From: Saccharothrix espanaensis DSM 44229
Lineage (GTDB): Bacteria; Actinomycetota; Actinomycetes; Mycobacteriales; Pseudonocardiaceae
Assembly (NCBI RefSeq): GCF_000328705.1
Contig: NC_019673.1
Coordinates: 1,302,001-1,366,000 of the forward strand
Reading direction: 5' to 3'
Length of the DNA: 64,000 nucleotides
Numbering within the stretch: position 1 is the stretch's first letter; each line of letters begins with the position of its first letter. Shown here piece by piece: positions 8,401 to 16,792 of this stretch. The notes beneath the pieces were generated by a model. The model was not told the origin of the DNA and searched no databases. It worked only from the letters and a program-made list of their open reading frames with translations. Both the position numbers and the translations under genes were made by a program.

Positions 8401-9943
8401 GTTCCAGGAACGGCCGCAGCAGGTCCGGCACCGCCTCCTCGGCCATCGCCAGACCTTCGGCCTCGTCGACGTCCACCACGTGGTAGGCCCCGTCGCCCGC
8501 CGCGGTGGTCGCCGAGATCGTGACCAGGCCCGCCCGGCGCTGGAAGAACGACCGCGACACCCGCCAGCCGATGATGCCGGTGCGCTGCAACGCGAACGTC
8601 TCGCGCACCGCCGAACCCTGCCGGGCCACCAAGTACCGCTCGGTCAGCACGTGGCCCAGCGACCGGTACCGGTCCCAGCCCAGCAACGCCGAGAACGGCA
8701 CCAGCGCCAAGGTCACCTGCCACGTCCACGCCGGCGCGAAGACCGCCAGCCCCGCCGCCAGCGCCAGCAACGGCGCCACCGCGCGCACCATCCGGCGGCG
8801 GAACGCGGCAGCGGGGTGCCGGCGCAGCGCGGCGACGGTCGGCGGCGGCGTCTGCCGCAACACCTCCGCCGTCACCCGGTGCGCCTCGGCGACCGGTGCG
8901 GGCGGCAGCAGCAGGTTGCTCTCGCCCTTGCGGCCCAACCCGGTCGTCACGGTCTTCGCGTGCGCGCCGCGCCCGGCCCGCAGCAGCAACGGCTCGGTGA
9001 TCTCGACGCCGCGAAGTCGTTGCTCGGCAACGGAAACCGACCGGGTCGTCACCAGGCCCCGGCGCACCCGGACGGTGTCGTCGGGTTCGCGGGTCAGCCG
9101 GTAGCCCCAGAACTGCACCACGTACACGACCACCGACCCGAACCCGGCGATCATTAGCACGGCGGCGGCGAACAGCCCCACGGTCAGCCCGATCGGCTGG
9201 TCCACCACCCAGTGCGCGGCGTCGGTGAGCGGCCCGAGGACCTCCACCTCCAACTCCCGCGCGAAGTTCGCCGTCAACCCGGACAGCGCGCCGACCGCGA
9301 CCAACCCGGACAGCGTCAACGGCGCGAACCGCAGCCACCGCGTGTCCCAAGCGGACAGTTCGACGCCCTCCGCGACGCCCTCCGCGACACCTCCTGGGAC
9401 ACCTCCTGGGACGCCCCCGACCGGCTCCGACGCGCCGCCGGTCTCGCGCGCGACCTGCGTCAGCAACAACACCCGCAGCCGTTCCGCCTCGGCCGACGAC
9501 ACCGCGTCCAGCGTCAGCCCGTCCTCGCCCGGCTGGTCGCGCTGACCCGTGCCGACCCGGATCGCGGAGAGCCCGAACAGCCGGTGGCCCAGCTTCGCGG
9601 TCAGGTCCACCGTCCGGATCCGGTCCCGGGGCACCGCCAGCCGCTTGCGCACGAACAACCCGGAGTTGATCTCCACCTGGTCGACGGTGATCCGGTACCG
9701 GGTGGTGACCCAGCGCAGCAGCCCGAACAGCACGATCGCCACGATCACGCCGATGCTGACCAGGATCCGCCAGGTCTCGCCCTTGCCCAGCACGATCAGC
9801 CCGATGAACAGCGGCACCAGGCCGATGATCTCGTTCAACGGCCGCACGACCAGCATCCGCACGTCCAGCCGGTGCCAGTCCACCACCGGCTCGACGAACG
9901 CCGGCGCGGCCGGGAACCGCCCGTCGGGGAGATCGCCGGTCAC
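8396..9943 (-). CDS. YdbT-like membrane protein with repeated bacterial PH domains
   Basis: A 515-aa protein with three bacterial PH (bPH2/DUF304) domains separated by paired membrane helices: helices near 27-70, near 190-240 and near 365-410. PH landmarks include TTRYRITVDQVEINSGLF, GYRLTREPDDTVRVRRGL and HVLTERYLVARQGS. Between the first and second blocks there is a repeated linker of tetrapeptides (VPGG twice, then VAEG twice). YdbS/YdbT pairs are widespread membrane proteins without firm function; in Bacillus, YdbST is linked to resistance to an antimicrobial. The GTG start overlaps the stop of the preceding gene as GTGA, so the pair is translationally coupled. Confidence 0.88.
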   Translation of the reverse strand: MTGDLPDGRFPAAPAFVEPVVDWHRLDVRMLVVRPLNEIIGLVPLFIGLIVLGKGETWRILVSIGVIVAIVLFGLLRWVTTRYRITVDQVEINSGLFVRKRLAVPRDRIRTVDLTAKLGHRLFGLSAIRVGTGQRDQPGEDGLTLDAVSSAEAERLRVLLLTQVARETGGASEPVGGVPGGVPGGVAEGVAEGVELSAWDTRWLRFAPLTLSGLVAVGALSGLTANFARELEVEVLGPLTDAAHWVVDQPIGLTVGLFAAAVLMIAGFGSVVVYVVQFWGYRLTREPDDTVRVRRGLVTTRSVSVAEQRLRGVEITEPLLLRAGRGAHAKTVTTGLGRKGESNLLLPPAPVAEAHRVTAEVLRQTPPPTVAALRRHPAAAFRRRMVRAVAPLLALAAGLAVFAPAWTWQVTLALVPFSALLGWDRYRSLGHVLTERYLVARQGSAVRETFALQRTGIIGWRVSRSFFQRRAGLVTISATTAAGDGAYHVVDVDEAEGLAMAEEAVPDLLRPFLER

Positions 9944-10440
9944 GTGGCGTCCCCCGGCGTGGCCTGCGTGGTGGAGGTCAGCTCGTCGGCCAGCCGCACC
10001 GCGTCGTCGTGCGCCAGGCCCTCGATGTGCACCGGCCCGGCGGCCGACGCCGTCGTCACGGTCACCGTCGAGAGGCCCAGGAGCTGCTGCAACGGCCCGC
10101 GCTTGGTGTCGACGGTCTGGATCCGGGACACCGGGGCGATCCGCCACTCCTGGTTCAGCCAGCCGGCCAGCGTGTACACCGCCTCCGGCGTGGCCTCCCA
10201 GCGGTGCACCCGGTACCGCCAGCGCGGCATCACCAGGGTGTGCGCGGTGCCCACGACCAGCGTCGCCACGGCCACCGCGACCTGCCACGGCGAGCGGCTG
10301 AACACCAGCGCCACCGCCTGCGGCACCAGCAGCACGGCCCAGCCGATCAGGGCGTTCAACGTCCACAGGGTGATCGACTTGCGGCTCACGCGGTGCCGCG
10401 GCGCACGCAGGCGCAACTGATCGGTGCTCACGGCGTCCAC
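9940..10440 (-). CDS. YdbS-like membrane protein with one bacterial PH domain
   Basis: About 166 aa. Two adjacent membrane helices (WTLNALIGWAVLLVPQAVALVF and VAVAVATLVVGTAHTLV) are followed by one bPH2 domain (RYRVHRWEATPEAVYTLAGWLNQEWRI, SRIQTVDTKRGPLQQLLGLSTVTV). This is the shorter partner of the YdbT-like protein, with which it overlaps by four bases. Two in-frame GTG codons, at 10440 and 10431, are possible starts. The first is nearer to a weak GGGG ribosome site, the second gives a product beginning MSTDQLRLR. The two proteins probably form a membrane complex. Confidence 0.85.
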   Translation of the reverse strand: MDAVSTDQLRLRAPRHRVSRKSITLWTLNALIGWAVLLVPQAVALVFSRSPWQVAVAVATLVVGTAHTLVMPRWRYRVHRWEATPEAVYTLAGWLNQEWRIAPVSRIQTVDTKRGPLQQLLGLSTVTVTTASAAGPVHIEGLAHDDAVRLADELTSTTQATPGDAT

Positions 10441-10495
10441 AATGCCCCAAGGCCGGGCCCGCGCGGACGCGGACCCGGCCTCGGCGGTGCGTGAC

Positions 10496-10642
10496 CTACG
10501 GCGCGACGTACGGCGGCATGAAGATCTCCGTCGAGGTGCCTTCACGCTGCACGTCCGCGCTCGCCGGCGCGGCCAGGACGGCGCCGAGCCCGGCGCAGAG
10601 GGCCACGACGGCGAGGATCCTGCGGATCGCGTTGACAACCAT
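10496..10642 (-). CDS. 48-aa secreted peptide precursor
   Basis: A small gene found by following the signal peptide: ATG at 10642, GGAG seven bases upstream, stop at 10496. The first 29 residues are a near-ideal Sec signal (two Arg, hydrophobic run ILAVVALCAGLGAVLAA, cleavage at PASA before Asp30). The predicted mature peptide is only about 19 residues, DVQREGTSTEIFMPPYVAP. I do not recognise it. Such short exported peptides can be signals, inhibitors or surface factors, but nothing here shows which. It lies downstream of a 512-bp gene-free stretch, and the YdbS gene follows it in the same direction after about 55 bases. Confidence 0.65.
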   Translation of the reverse strand: MVVNAIRRILAVVALCAGLGAVLAAPASADVQREGTSTEIFMPPYVAP

Positions 10643-11154
10643 CGTCAAGCTCCATTCGTTGGTAGCGGCCTGGAGGAGGACGACGACCGGGGTCGTCGCC
10701 GGGTGGCCGGCCGGGCCGGCGCGTGGTTCGGCGCTCGGCTGCGCGTGGCACGTCGGCGGCGTCGGACGCCGTCCGGCCGATCGGGGGCCGGCTGAGTGCC
10801 GCGGCTGCGTGAGCCGGAGACGCTGCTCGGGGCGGCGGACGGGCCGTGCGCCGGCCGTCCGCCCGGTGCTGGAGGGGGCCGGTGCGAAGCCGTGCGACGC
10901 GACGGGCACGCGCCGCCGCCGGGCGACCTCTCGCGGGCTCGAACGCCCACCGACCACCCGCATCGCACTACCGCCGCTTCGCCAGGGGACGCAGGGACAA
11001 GCGTCCAAGCGGAGCATGACACACAGGTGTCATGCGGCTCATCACCCAGTTCTGTCGCATCGGGATAGGCAAAACCCCCAAGCGGGACGTTCCGGTTGTC
11101 GTGAACATCCCACCATTGGCGGCAACGAGAGGGCCGTTCGCCCGGTTACGCGTC
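10643..11154. other. 512-bp gene-free region with a perfect inverted repeat
   Basis: No coding frame here has convincing codon bias or a ribosome site. The region lies between the end of the LuxR-type regulator gene and the start of the 48-aa secreted peptide gene, both on the minus strand. It must therefore contain the peptide's promoter. The one striking element is the inverted repeat at 11014-11035, listed separately. I see no RNA gene. Confidence 0.5.
11014..11035. promoter_or_regulatory. perfect 9-bp inverted repeat, candidate operator
   Basis: Arms GCATGACAC and GTGTCATGC are exact reverse complements separated by ACAG (22 bp in all). It lies about 370 bases upstream of the secreted-peptide gene and 120 bases downstream of the LuxR-type gene. 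The size and symmetry fit a dimeric regulator site. A short terminator is possible but there is no T-run. Confidence 0.5.
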
Positions 11155-12519
11155 TCAACCCGTGGAATCGTCGACGAGGTCGAGCCACCACACCGCGGCC
11201 CCCGCGCGGTCCCGGACGCCGATGGTCCGGTAGATCCGCTGGAGGTGGTTCTGGACCGTCTTCGGGGACAGTTCCAGCTCCTGCGCGATGGCCGTCGTGC
11301 TGGCCCCGCCCGCGACCCTCCGCAGCACCTCGATACCCCGCTTGGTCAGGCCCGCGGCCAGCGCCCGCGCGATCCGCCGGTTGACCTGTTCGGCGGAGGA
11401 CGACGTGCGCAGCGACGGTTCGTGCCGCGGCGCCCGGACCACCGTGTTCTCCCGGCGCGGCTCGAACCGGTGGTGCGCCAACTGCTCGACCAGCCGGGCC
11501 GACAGGTCGTGCTCGCGCATCCGCAGCAGGTCACGACCTTCCTGGAGTTCCCACAGCCGGTACTGCTCCAACTGCGCGCGCGCGTGGTGCAGCGCGGCAC
11601 CGAGCTGGCCGGACCGCTCGTGCGCGACGCTCAGCGCCCCGTGCGCCCGCACCGCCACCTCCCGCGCGAGGCAGCTCATGGCCAGCTCGGCGGCCTGCGT
11701 GAGCTGGCGCACCTGGTCGACGGTCCGCCCCCGGGCGCCGTTCACCCGGGCCCGCGCCATCAGCAGCTCGGCCCGCAGCACCGGCCGTTCCCGCCCGGCC
11801 AGCAACTGGTCGGCCCGCTGGCACGAGCGCAGCGCCCGGTCCAGCTCGCCCAGGTCCAGCCGGACGTGCGCGAGCAGCAGGTTCACCCGCGCCATCCGGA
11901 CCGGCTCGTCGAGGTTCTTCCACTTGTCCCGGACCTGCGCGCACAGCGCTTCGGCCCGCCGCAGCTTGCGCACGCACGGCTCGCCGTCCGGGCTGCACCG
12001 GGTCGCCTCGGCCCGGACCATGCAGTGCTCGTGGTACTGGGTGCGCATCAGGTTGGCCTGCTCGAACAGGATGGACCCGGTCAGCTCGGCGTCCCCGGTC
12101 AGCTCGGCCAGCCCCAGCGCGCGCGCCAGCGAGTGCAGGGACCGCTCCCGCGAGTCCAGCCGCAGTTCCACCACGGCCCGGGAGAAGCTGCACCACGCCT
12201 GGAGCAGCGCGTGCCGGTTGGCCGACGCGATCTGCTGCACCCGGTCGATCGTGTCCAGCGCGCCCGGCAGCAGCCCGCGCTTGCCCAGCGCGACCGACTG
12301 GGCGAGCACGCTCTGCGCCACGCCTTCCGCGTCGTCCAGCCAGGAGAACGCCGCGACGGCCTTCTCGGCGGACTCCAACGCGTCCCCGGGACGGCCCTCG
12401 TCCAGGGCCATCCGCGCCTCACGCAGGTTCGTCACCGCGTTGGCGCGAGGATCGGCCGCTCGCTGAACGGGAATCGTCATCCGGTCCATCAGCCCCCTTG
12501 AAGGCCGAAGGATACTCAC
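11155..12519 (-). CDS. LuxR-type regulator with N-terminal TPR-like region
   Basis: A 454-aa protein. Residues about 25-350 are helical repeats of TPR/LAL type (GDALESAEKAVAAFSWLDDAEG, LDRALRSCQRADQLL). The C-terminal 65 residues are a LuxR helix-turn-helix (LTKRGIEVLRRVAGGASTTAIAQELELSPKTVQNHL). No ATPase P-loop is present, so it is not a full LAL/MalT protein. The GTG start at 12519 overlaps the TGA of the acyl-CoA ligase gene (GTGA), which implies co-translation with it. A second start at 12489 (MDRMTIPVQ) is possible. Being cotranscribed with the ligase, it may control the same fatty-acid or polyketide-like pathway. Confidence 0.85.
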   Translation of the reverse strand: MSILRPSRGLMDRMTIPVQRAADPRANAVTNLREARMALDEGRPGDALESAEKAVAAFSWLDDAEGVAQSVLAQSVALGKRGLLPGALDTIDRVQQIASANRHALLQAWCSFSRAVVELRLDSRERSLHSLARALGLAELTGDAELTGSILFEQANLMRTQYHEHCMVRAEATRCSPDGEPCVRKLRRAEALCAQVRDKWKNLDEPVRMARVNLLLAHVRLDLGELDRALRSCQRADQLLAGRERPVLRAELLMARARVNGARGRTVDQVRQLTQAAELAMSCLAREVAVRAHGALSVAHERSGQLGAALHHARAQLEQYRLWELQEGRDLLRMREHDLSARLVEQLAHHRFEPRRENTVVRAPRHEPSLRTSSSAEQVNRRIARALAAGLTKRGIEVLRRVAGGASTTAIAQELELSPKTVQNHLQRIYRTIGVRDRAGAAVWWLDLVDDSTG

Positions 12520-14078
12520 CGGAGATCCCGCTTGAGCACCTTTCCGGTCTCGTTACGCGGCAGCGCGTCGAGGAAGACCACCTCGCGCGGCACGGAGAAC
12601 TTCGCCAGGTTTGCCCGCACGTGCTCGCGCACCGCGTCCTCGTCCAGCACGCCGGGCTCCTCGCGCACCACGTACGCGGCCAGCCGCTGCCCGAACCGCT
12701 CGTCCGGGACCCCGACCACGGCCACCTCACGCACCCCGGCCAGCCCCGCCAGCAGGTCCTCGACCTCACGCGGGTAGACGTTCTCGCCGCCGGAGACGAT
12801 CATCTCGTCGTCCCGCCCGGCCACGAACAGCAACCCCGAGTCGTCCCGGTACCCGACGTCCCCGGTGGACATCAGCCCGTCGCGGGTCTCCTTGTTGCCC
12901 CCGTTGGTGTAGCCGTCGAACAGCATCTCGTTGGTCACGAAGATCCGTCCGGTCGTCCCGGCCGGCACCGGCTGCCCGACCTCGTCGAGGATCTCCACCC
13001 GTGTGCCGTGCGGCGGCATCCCGGCCGTGTCCGGGTGGCGTTCCAGCTCGTCGGGCCGGGCGATGGAAACCCACGACACTTCGGTGGACCCGTACAGGTT
13101 GTAGAGCACCGGCCCGAACTCGCGCAGACACCGCCGTGCGACCGGCGGCGGCAAGGCCGACCCGCTCGACGCGATCACGCGCAACCCCGGCAGGTGCGGA
13201 CGACCCGTGAGTTCCAGAATCCGTTGCAGCATCACGGGAACCACGAACAACGCCGTGCTGTCGTGCCGCCGCGCGTCCGCCAGCGTCGCCGCCGGGTCGA
13301 ACGTGCGCCGCAACACGAACGTCGCCCCGAGCACCAACCCGATCTGGAACGCCGCGAGCCCCCAGGTGTGGAAGAGCGGTGCGGGCACCGAAAACCGGTC
13401 ACCGGCCTGCAACGGAATCCGCGACAACAACGCCGCCGCAGGCGTCAGCGAGGCCGGCTCCGGCCGCCGTGCACCCTTGGGAGCCCCCGTGGTTCCGGAC
13501 GTCAACACGATCACCCGCCCACGCGGCGGCCGTTTCCCCAACGGCCCGCCCGGTGCGGACGCGATCAGCTGCTCCACCGTCCGGCTCTTGGTGGTTCCGT
13601 CCACCCACGCCATTACACGTCGGACCTTGCGCGGCGCGTGTGCCAACAGGTCGCGGAACTCCGTGTCGGCCACCACCACCGACACCTCCTGCTCGCGCAG
13701 CACAACGGCGATCTGCGACGCGCTCAACCCCGTGTTCAACAACACGACGTGCGCACCCAACTTCACACACGCCGTCACGGTCTCCACGAACCCCCGGTGG
13801 TTGCGGCACAACACGGCCACCCGCCCACCGGCGTCGACACCCAGCCCACGCAAACCGTGTGCCAACCGCGTGGTCCGCAGGTCGACTTCGCGGTACGACA
13901 ACGACCCCAGGTCATCCACGACCGCCGTACGATCAGGGTGGCGAGCCGCCCCGATCGCGAACCCGGACGCGATCGTCAAGTCCCAGCGCAAATAGGCGTC
14001 CAGCACCCCGACCAGCCGCCCTGGACCCATCGGCCGCACCACACCGGCCCGGACCAAGGTCACCAACGCCCGGATCAC
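12516..14078 (-). CDS. AMP-dependent acyl-CoA synthetase (FadD-like)
   Basis: A 520-aa member of the ANL adenylating superfamily, which activates a carboxylic acid to an acyl-adenylate and then to a CoA thioester. Core motifs are in the expected order: the phosphate-binding loop LTSGTTGAPKGARRP near residue 190, YGSTEVSWVS near 325, STGDVGYRDDSGLL near 405, GRDDEMIVSGGENVYPREVE near 425, and the C-terminal catalytic lysine in NETGKVLKRDL near 513. The acyl substrate cannot be read from the sequence. The GTG start overlaps the stop of the decayed SDR gene, and its own stop overlaps the LuxR-type start, so these were one coupled operon. Confidence 0.92.
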   Translation of the reverse strand: MIRALVTLVRAGVVRPMGPGRLVGVLDAYLRWDLTIASGFAIGAARHPDRTAVVDDLGSLSYREVDLRTTRLAHGLRGLGVDAGGRVAVLCRNHRGFVETVTACVKLGAHVVLLNTGLSASQIAVVLREQEVSVVVADTEFRDLLAHAPRKVRRVMAWVDGTTKSRTVEQLIASAPGGPLGKRPPRGRVIVLTSGTTGAPKGARRPEPASLTPAAALLSRIPLQAGDRFSVPAPLFHTWGLAAFQIGLVLGATFVLRRTFDPAATLADARRHDSTALFVVPVMLQRILELTGRPHLPGLRVIASSGSALPPPVARRCLREFGPVLYNLYGSTEVSWVSIARPDELERHPDTAGMPPHGTRVEILDEVGQPVPAGTTGRIFVTNEMLFDGYTNGGNKETRDGLMSTGDVGYRDDSGLLFVAGRDDEMIVSGGENVYPREVEDLLAGLAGVREVAVVGVPDERFGQRLAAYVVREEPGVLDEDAVREHVRANLAKFSVPREVVFLDALPRNETGKVLKRDLR

Positions 14079-14410
14079 CGGACGGCTCGCAGCACCAGGC
14101 GCGTCACACCCGCCGCGACCGACGTCAACGGCGAGGTGCGCGGTTGGTCCTCTCCGGCATAGCGCGATATCCGAGATGCACCAGCGACCTCATCGTCCTG
14201 GGAACGGCCTTGCGGGCAAGCTCGACCAGCACGCCGAACGGCAGGTTCACGTCCTCCGGCCGTTCCCGCATGTGCGGCAACAACCCTGGATCTCGCCGAC
14301 GACCGCGTCCAACTCGTCCGCACGTCGAGCCAAGGGTCATCACGCCCGAGCAGCCTCTCCACCAGCCGCCGCCCGATGAAACCCGTACCAGGGACGAAGT
14401 AGGTACTCAC
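14075..14410 (-). pseudogene. decayed short-chain dehydrogenase/epimerase-like gene
   Basis: A remnant broken across frames. From a GTG at 14410 one frame reads a Rossmann N-terminus (STYFVPGTGFIGRRLVERLL), the classic TGxxGxxG-type start of an extended SDR; the first Gly of the usual motif is Pro here. Then the similarity leaves this frame. A second frame around 14310-14160 encodes a plausible continuation (GLLPHMRERPEDVNLPFGVL, then RTMRSLVHLGYRAMPE). The first frame resumes at the end (AAGVTRLVLRAVR) and its TGA overlaps the ligase start as GTGA. At only about 110 codons it is far shorter than any SDR, so both an internal deletion and frameshifts are needed. The retained stop overlap shows the gene once headed this operon. 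Confidence 0.75.
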
Positions 14411-14429
14411 AACCTCGATACTGACACTA

Positions 14430-14445
14430 CCTACCCGCGAGTAGG
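14430..14445. promoter_or_regulatory. 16-bp near-palindrome, TetR-like operator
   Basis: CCTACCCGCGAGTAGG pairs at seven of eight positions around its centre. It lies 20 bases upstream of the start of the decayed SDR gene, in the promoter of the SDR-ligase-LuxR operon. The core TACnCGCGnGTA resembles sites bound by TetR-family regulators of lipid genes in actinobacteria. No TetR gene is in the immediate neighbourhood. Confidence 0.55.
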
Positions 14446-14661
14446 AAGACTCAACCTGCAATTAGGGGCGTGCGACGCGCGCAGACGGCCCGCCGACTCC
14501 CTCATGTCATCCTTGGCGGCCGGCCCGTCCGGCGGGACTCTTTCTTCCACGGTCTCCGACTTGACCTGCGATCGGCCCGCATCACACTGCGAACCCGCAG
14601 AGTCGAGGTCGCTGAACGCGGACCCCGGTCGTCAAGCCCTGGTGCGAAGTGCGGGCGCGGG

Positions 14662-14865
14662 TCAGTTGTCGGGCGTGCCCGAAGCGTTCACCACCGCATC
14701 GCGCAGAGCGGCTCGCAGCCGCCCCACCTCCAGTGGCGTCAGCACGGCGGCTTCGCCCGGCGGCACGGTGACCACCACGTGCCCCTGGCTGACGAACACT
14801 GTCATGTCACGGCGACGGGATGCGATGTCGCGACAGGAAACCTGCCACTCCTTGCCTGTACCCAC
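14662..14865 (-). CDS. 67-aa conserved-looking protein of unknown function
   Basis: The likely start is GTG at 14865, with a full GGAGG nine bases upstream; the ATG at 14805 has no such site. The product has a short N-terminal part (GKEWQVSCRDIASRRRD) followed by a compact beta-alpha unit (MTVFVSQGHVVVTVPPGEAA, then LTPLEVGRLRAALRDAV). The pattern of two strands, a PPGE turn and one helix looks like a real small domain, and codon bias supports it. I cannot name the family, and no role is visible. It stands alone, divergent from the ferredoxin-reductase gene that starts about 170 bases away. Confidence 0.7.
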   Translation of the reverse strand: MGTGKEWQVSCRDIASRRRDMTVFVSQGHVVVTVPPGEAAVLTPLEVGRLRAALRDAVVNASGTPDN

Positions 14866-15035
14866 GGCCCCGAACCTCCAATGTCTCGACACGGGTGCTC
14901 GGACCAATCCGGGCGCTCGCGGAAGTGAGACGCACGCGGGTTGGTGCCATGACGGGAACTCCCGACGGGCGACCGTGCCGAGCTGCCGATAGCGTCGCAT
15001 GCAGTCATCACTCCAGTCACCTGGGAGGGTGAAAA

Positions 15036-16241
15036 ATGGCTGAACCGCAACGGATCGTGATAATCGGATCAGGGCTCGCGGGGGCCTCGGCAGCGGGCGC
15101 GTTGCGGGAACGGGGGTATGACAAGGGGCTGGTGCTCCTCGGGCGGGAGGCCCACCAGCCCTACGAACTGCCTGCTCTTTCCAAGAACGTGCTGCTCGGC
15201 AGCGCCGACGGGCCCAACCGCGTGCACGAGCCGGACTTCTACGACTCCCACTCGGTCGACCTCCGCTTGGGCGTCGAGGTCACCGAACTCCGTCTCGGCG
15301 AGCGGGTGGTCGTGGACACCACTGGAGCAACGCACTCGTACGATCGGGTGGTCCTGGCGACCGGCTCGACGCCGCGCACCCTGCCCGTTCCCGGTGAAGA
15401 CCTCCCAGGTCTGCGGACCCTTCGAACGGTCGAGGACTCGTTGGCCTTGCGTGCCGCGCTCGCCGAGCGTCCCCGGGTGGTCGTCGTCGGCGCCGGTTGG
15501 ATCGGCTGTGAGGTCGCTGCCGCGGCCCGGTCGCACGGCGCGGACGTGACCGTGATCGATCCCGTCGACCTGCCGTTGCGCCGGGTTCTCGGTCCGGTCG
15601 TCGCGAAGGTGTTCCACGACCTCCACGAGCAGAACGGCGTGCACTGGCGGTTGGGCGTCGGGGTCGACGGGTTCCTGCCGGGCGGCGTGCGGTTGGCCGA
15701 CGGGTCCGAGGTGCACGGCGACCTGGTGGTGCTCGGCGTGGGTGCGAAACCCAACACCGAACTCGCCGAGAAGGCCGGTCTCGCCCTCGCCGACGGCGGC
15801 GTCGCGGTGGACGGCGCGCTGCGCACGTCACACCCCGACGTCTGCGCCATCGGCGACATCGCGGCCCACGACCACCCGCGCTACGGCCGTCGCGTCCGCG
15901 TCGAGCACTGGGCGAACGCCAAGGACCAGGGGGCGCACGTCGCGGGCACCCTGCTCGGTCTGGACGAGCCGTACACCGCCGCCCCGTACTTCTTCTCCGA
16001 CCAGTACGACCTGGGGATGGAGTACCGGGGTCTGGCCGATCCCGAGCACGACCAACTCGTGGTCCGCGGCGACCTCGACAGCCGCGACTTCACCGCGTTC
16101 TGGTTGCGGGAAGGGCGAGTGCGAGCCGCGATGAACGTCAACCAGTGGGACGACGGCGTCGCCCTCCAAGCGCTGACCGACGCGCAGGCGACCATCCCAC
16201 CCGACCAACTGCGCAGCGCCACACTCTCCGACCTGGCCTGA
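15036..16241 (+). CDS. NAD(P)/FAD-dependent ferredoxin (or rubredoxin) reductase
   Basis: A 401-aa flavoprotein with two Rossmann folds. The FAD-binding motif is IIGSGLAGASAAGALRE at residues 8-24, and the NAD-binding motif VVVGAGWIGCEVAAAA begins near 149. The FAD-contacting signature VCAIGDIAAHDHP lies near 268. The C-terminal domain has the FFSDQYDLGMEYRG segment typical of the BphA4/ThcD group. These enzymes pass electrons from NAD(P)H to a small ferredoxin serving a P450 or dioxygenase. No P450 or ferredoxin gene is next to it, so the partner is elsewhere. A GGGAGGGTG ribosome site precedes the ATG. Confidence 0.9.
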   Translation: MAEPQRIVIIGSGLAGASAAGALRERGYDKGLVLLGREAHQPYELPALSKNVLLGSADGPNRVHEPDFYDSHSVDLRLGVEVTELRLGERVVVDTTGATHSYDRVVLATGSTPRTLPVPGEDLPGLRTLRTVEDSLALRAALAERPRVVVVGAGWIGCEVAAAARSHGADVTVIDPVDLPLRRVLGPVVAKVFHDLHEQNGVHWRLGVGVDGFLPGGVRLADGSEVHGDLVVLGVGAKPNTELAEKAGLALADGGVAVDGALRTSHPDVCAIGDIAAHDHPRYGRRVRVEHWANAKDQGAHVAGTLLGLDEPYTAAPYFFSDQYDLGMEYRGLADPEHDQLVVRGDLDSRDFTAFWLREGRVRAAMNVNQWDDGVALQALTDAQATIPPDQLRSATLSDLA

Positions 16242-16292
16242 CTCTTCCCGACTCAGCCCGACGACCTCCGACTTCGCCCGCCGCTCGCCGAC

Positions 16293-16763
16293 CTACAGGC
16301 AGGAACCGCTGTCCGGTCGGTGGTCGGACACGATCAACCGCTGCAACAACGCCCGCAGGACGTGCGCTTCGGCCGGTTCCAGACCGGCGGTGAACTCGGA
16401 CTCCACTCGCACGTGGAGCTTCTCCACCTCGGCCTGGACCGCGCGCCCACGTTCGGTGATCACCGGCACCCGCACCCGCCGGTCCGCGGGGTCGGGTTTG
16501 CGCACGATCAGCTCGGCCCGCTCCAGCCGGTCCAGCTCGGCGGTCAACGTCGTCTTGTCCAGCCCCAGCGCCTGGCCGAGCGCGAGCTGCGACCGCCGGA
16601 ACTCCTCGCTGATCAGCGCGCTGAGCACGAGCTGACCGCGGGTCGTGACGCCGTGCCGGGCGGCGGCCTCCTGCGCGAACGCGCCCAGCTTCTGCGCGGC
16701 CCGGTGCAACAGCCAGTTCAGGTCCGACCGGGACACGCAACCGGGGTCGACGGGCGCGTTCAT
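16293..16763 (-). CDS. MarR-family transcriptional regulator
   Basis: A 156-aa winged-helix protein. The recognition region is QLALGQALGLDKTTLTAELDRLERAELI at about residues 66-93, followed by the wing RKPDPADRRVRVPVITERG. Flanking helices for dimerisation are at both ends. ATG at 16763 is the preferred start. It is divergent from a flavin-dependent quinone/azo reductase gene with a 104-bp shared region containing two inverted repeats, the classical layout for a MarR repressor controlling a detoxification enzyme and itself. One cysteine (PGCVSRSD) lies near the N-terminus and another at the end (GSCL), so redox sensing is possible. Confidence 0.9.
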   Translation of the reverse strand: MNAPVDPGCVSRSDLNWLLHRAAQKLGAFAQEAAARHGVTTRGQLVLSALISEEFRRSQLALGQALGLDKTTLTAELDRLERAELIVRKPDPADRRVRVPVITERGRAVQAEVEKLHVRVESEFTAGLEPAEAHVLRALLQRLIVSDHRPDSGSCL

Positions 16764-16792
16764 GACACCGATCATACGCGAACGACGGTTAC

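Noticed and set aside
8244..9350. 368-codon minus frame over the YdbT end and intergenic region
   Set aside because: No family similarity; out of frame with the PH domains and crosses the hairpin.
10643..11154. tRNA or small RNA gene in the gene-free region
   Set aside because: No cloverleaf or T-loop consensus found by eye; only the short inverted repeat is present.
14470..14928. Plus-strand frame of 152 codons
   Set aside because: No domain; overlaps the better-supported 67-aa minus-strand gene.
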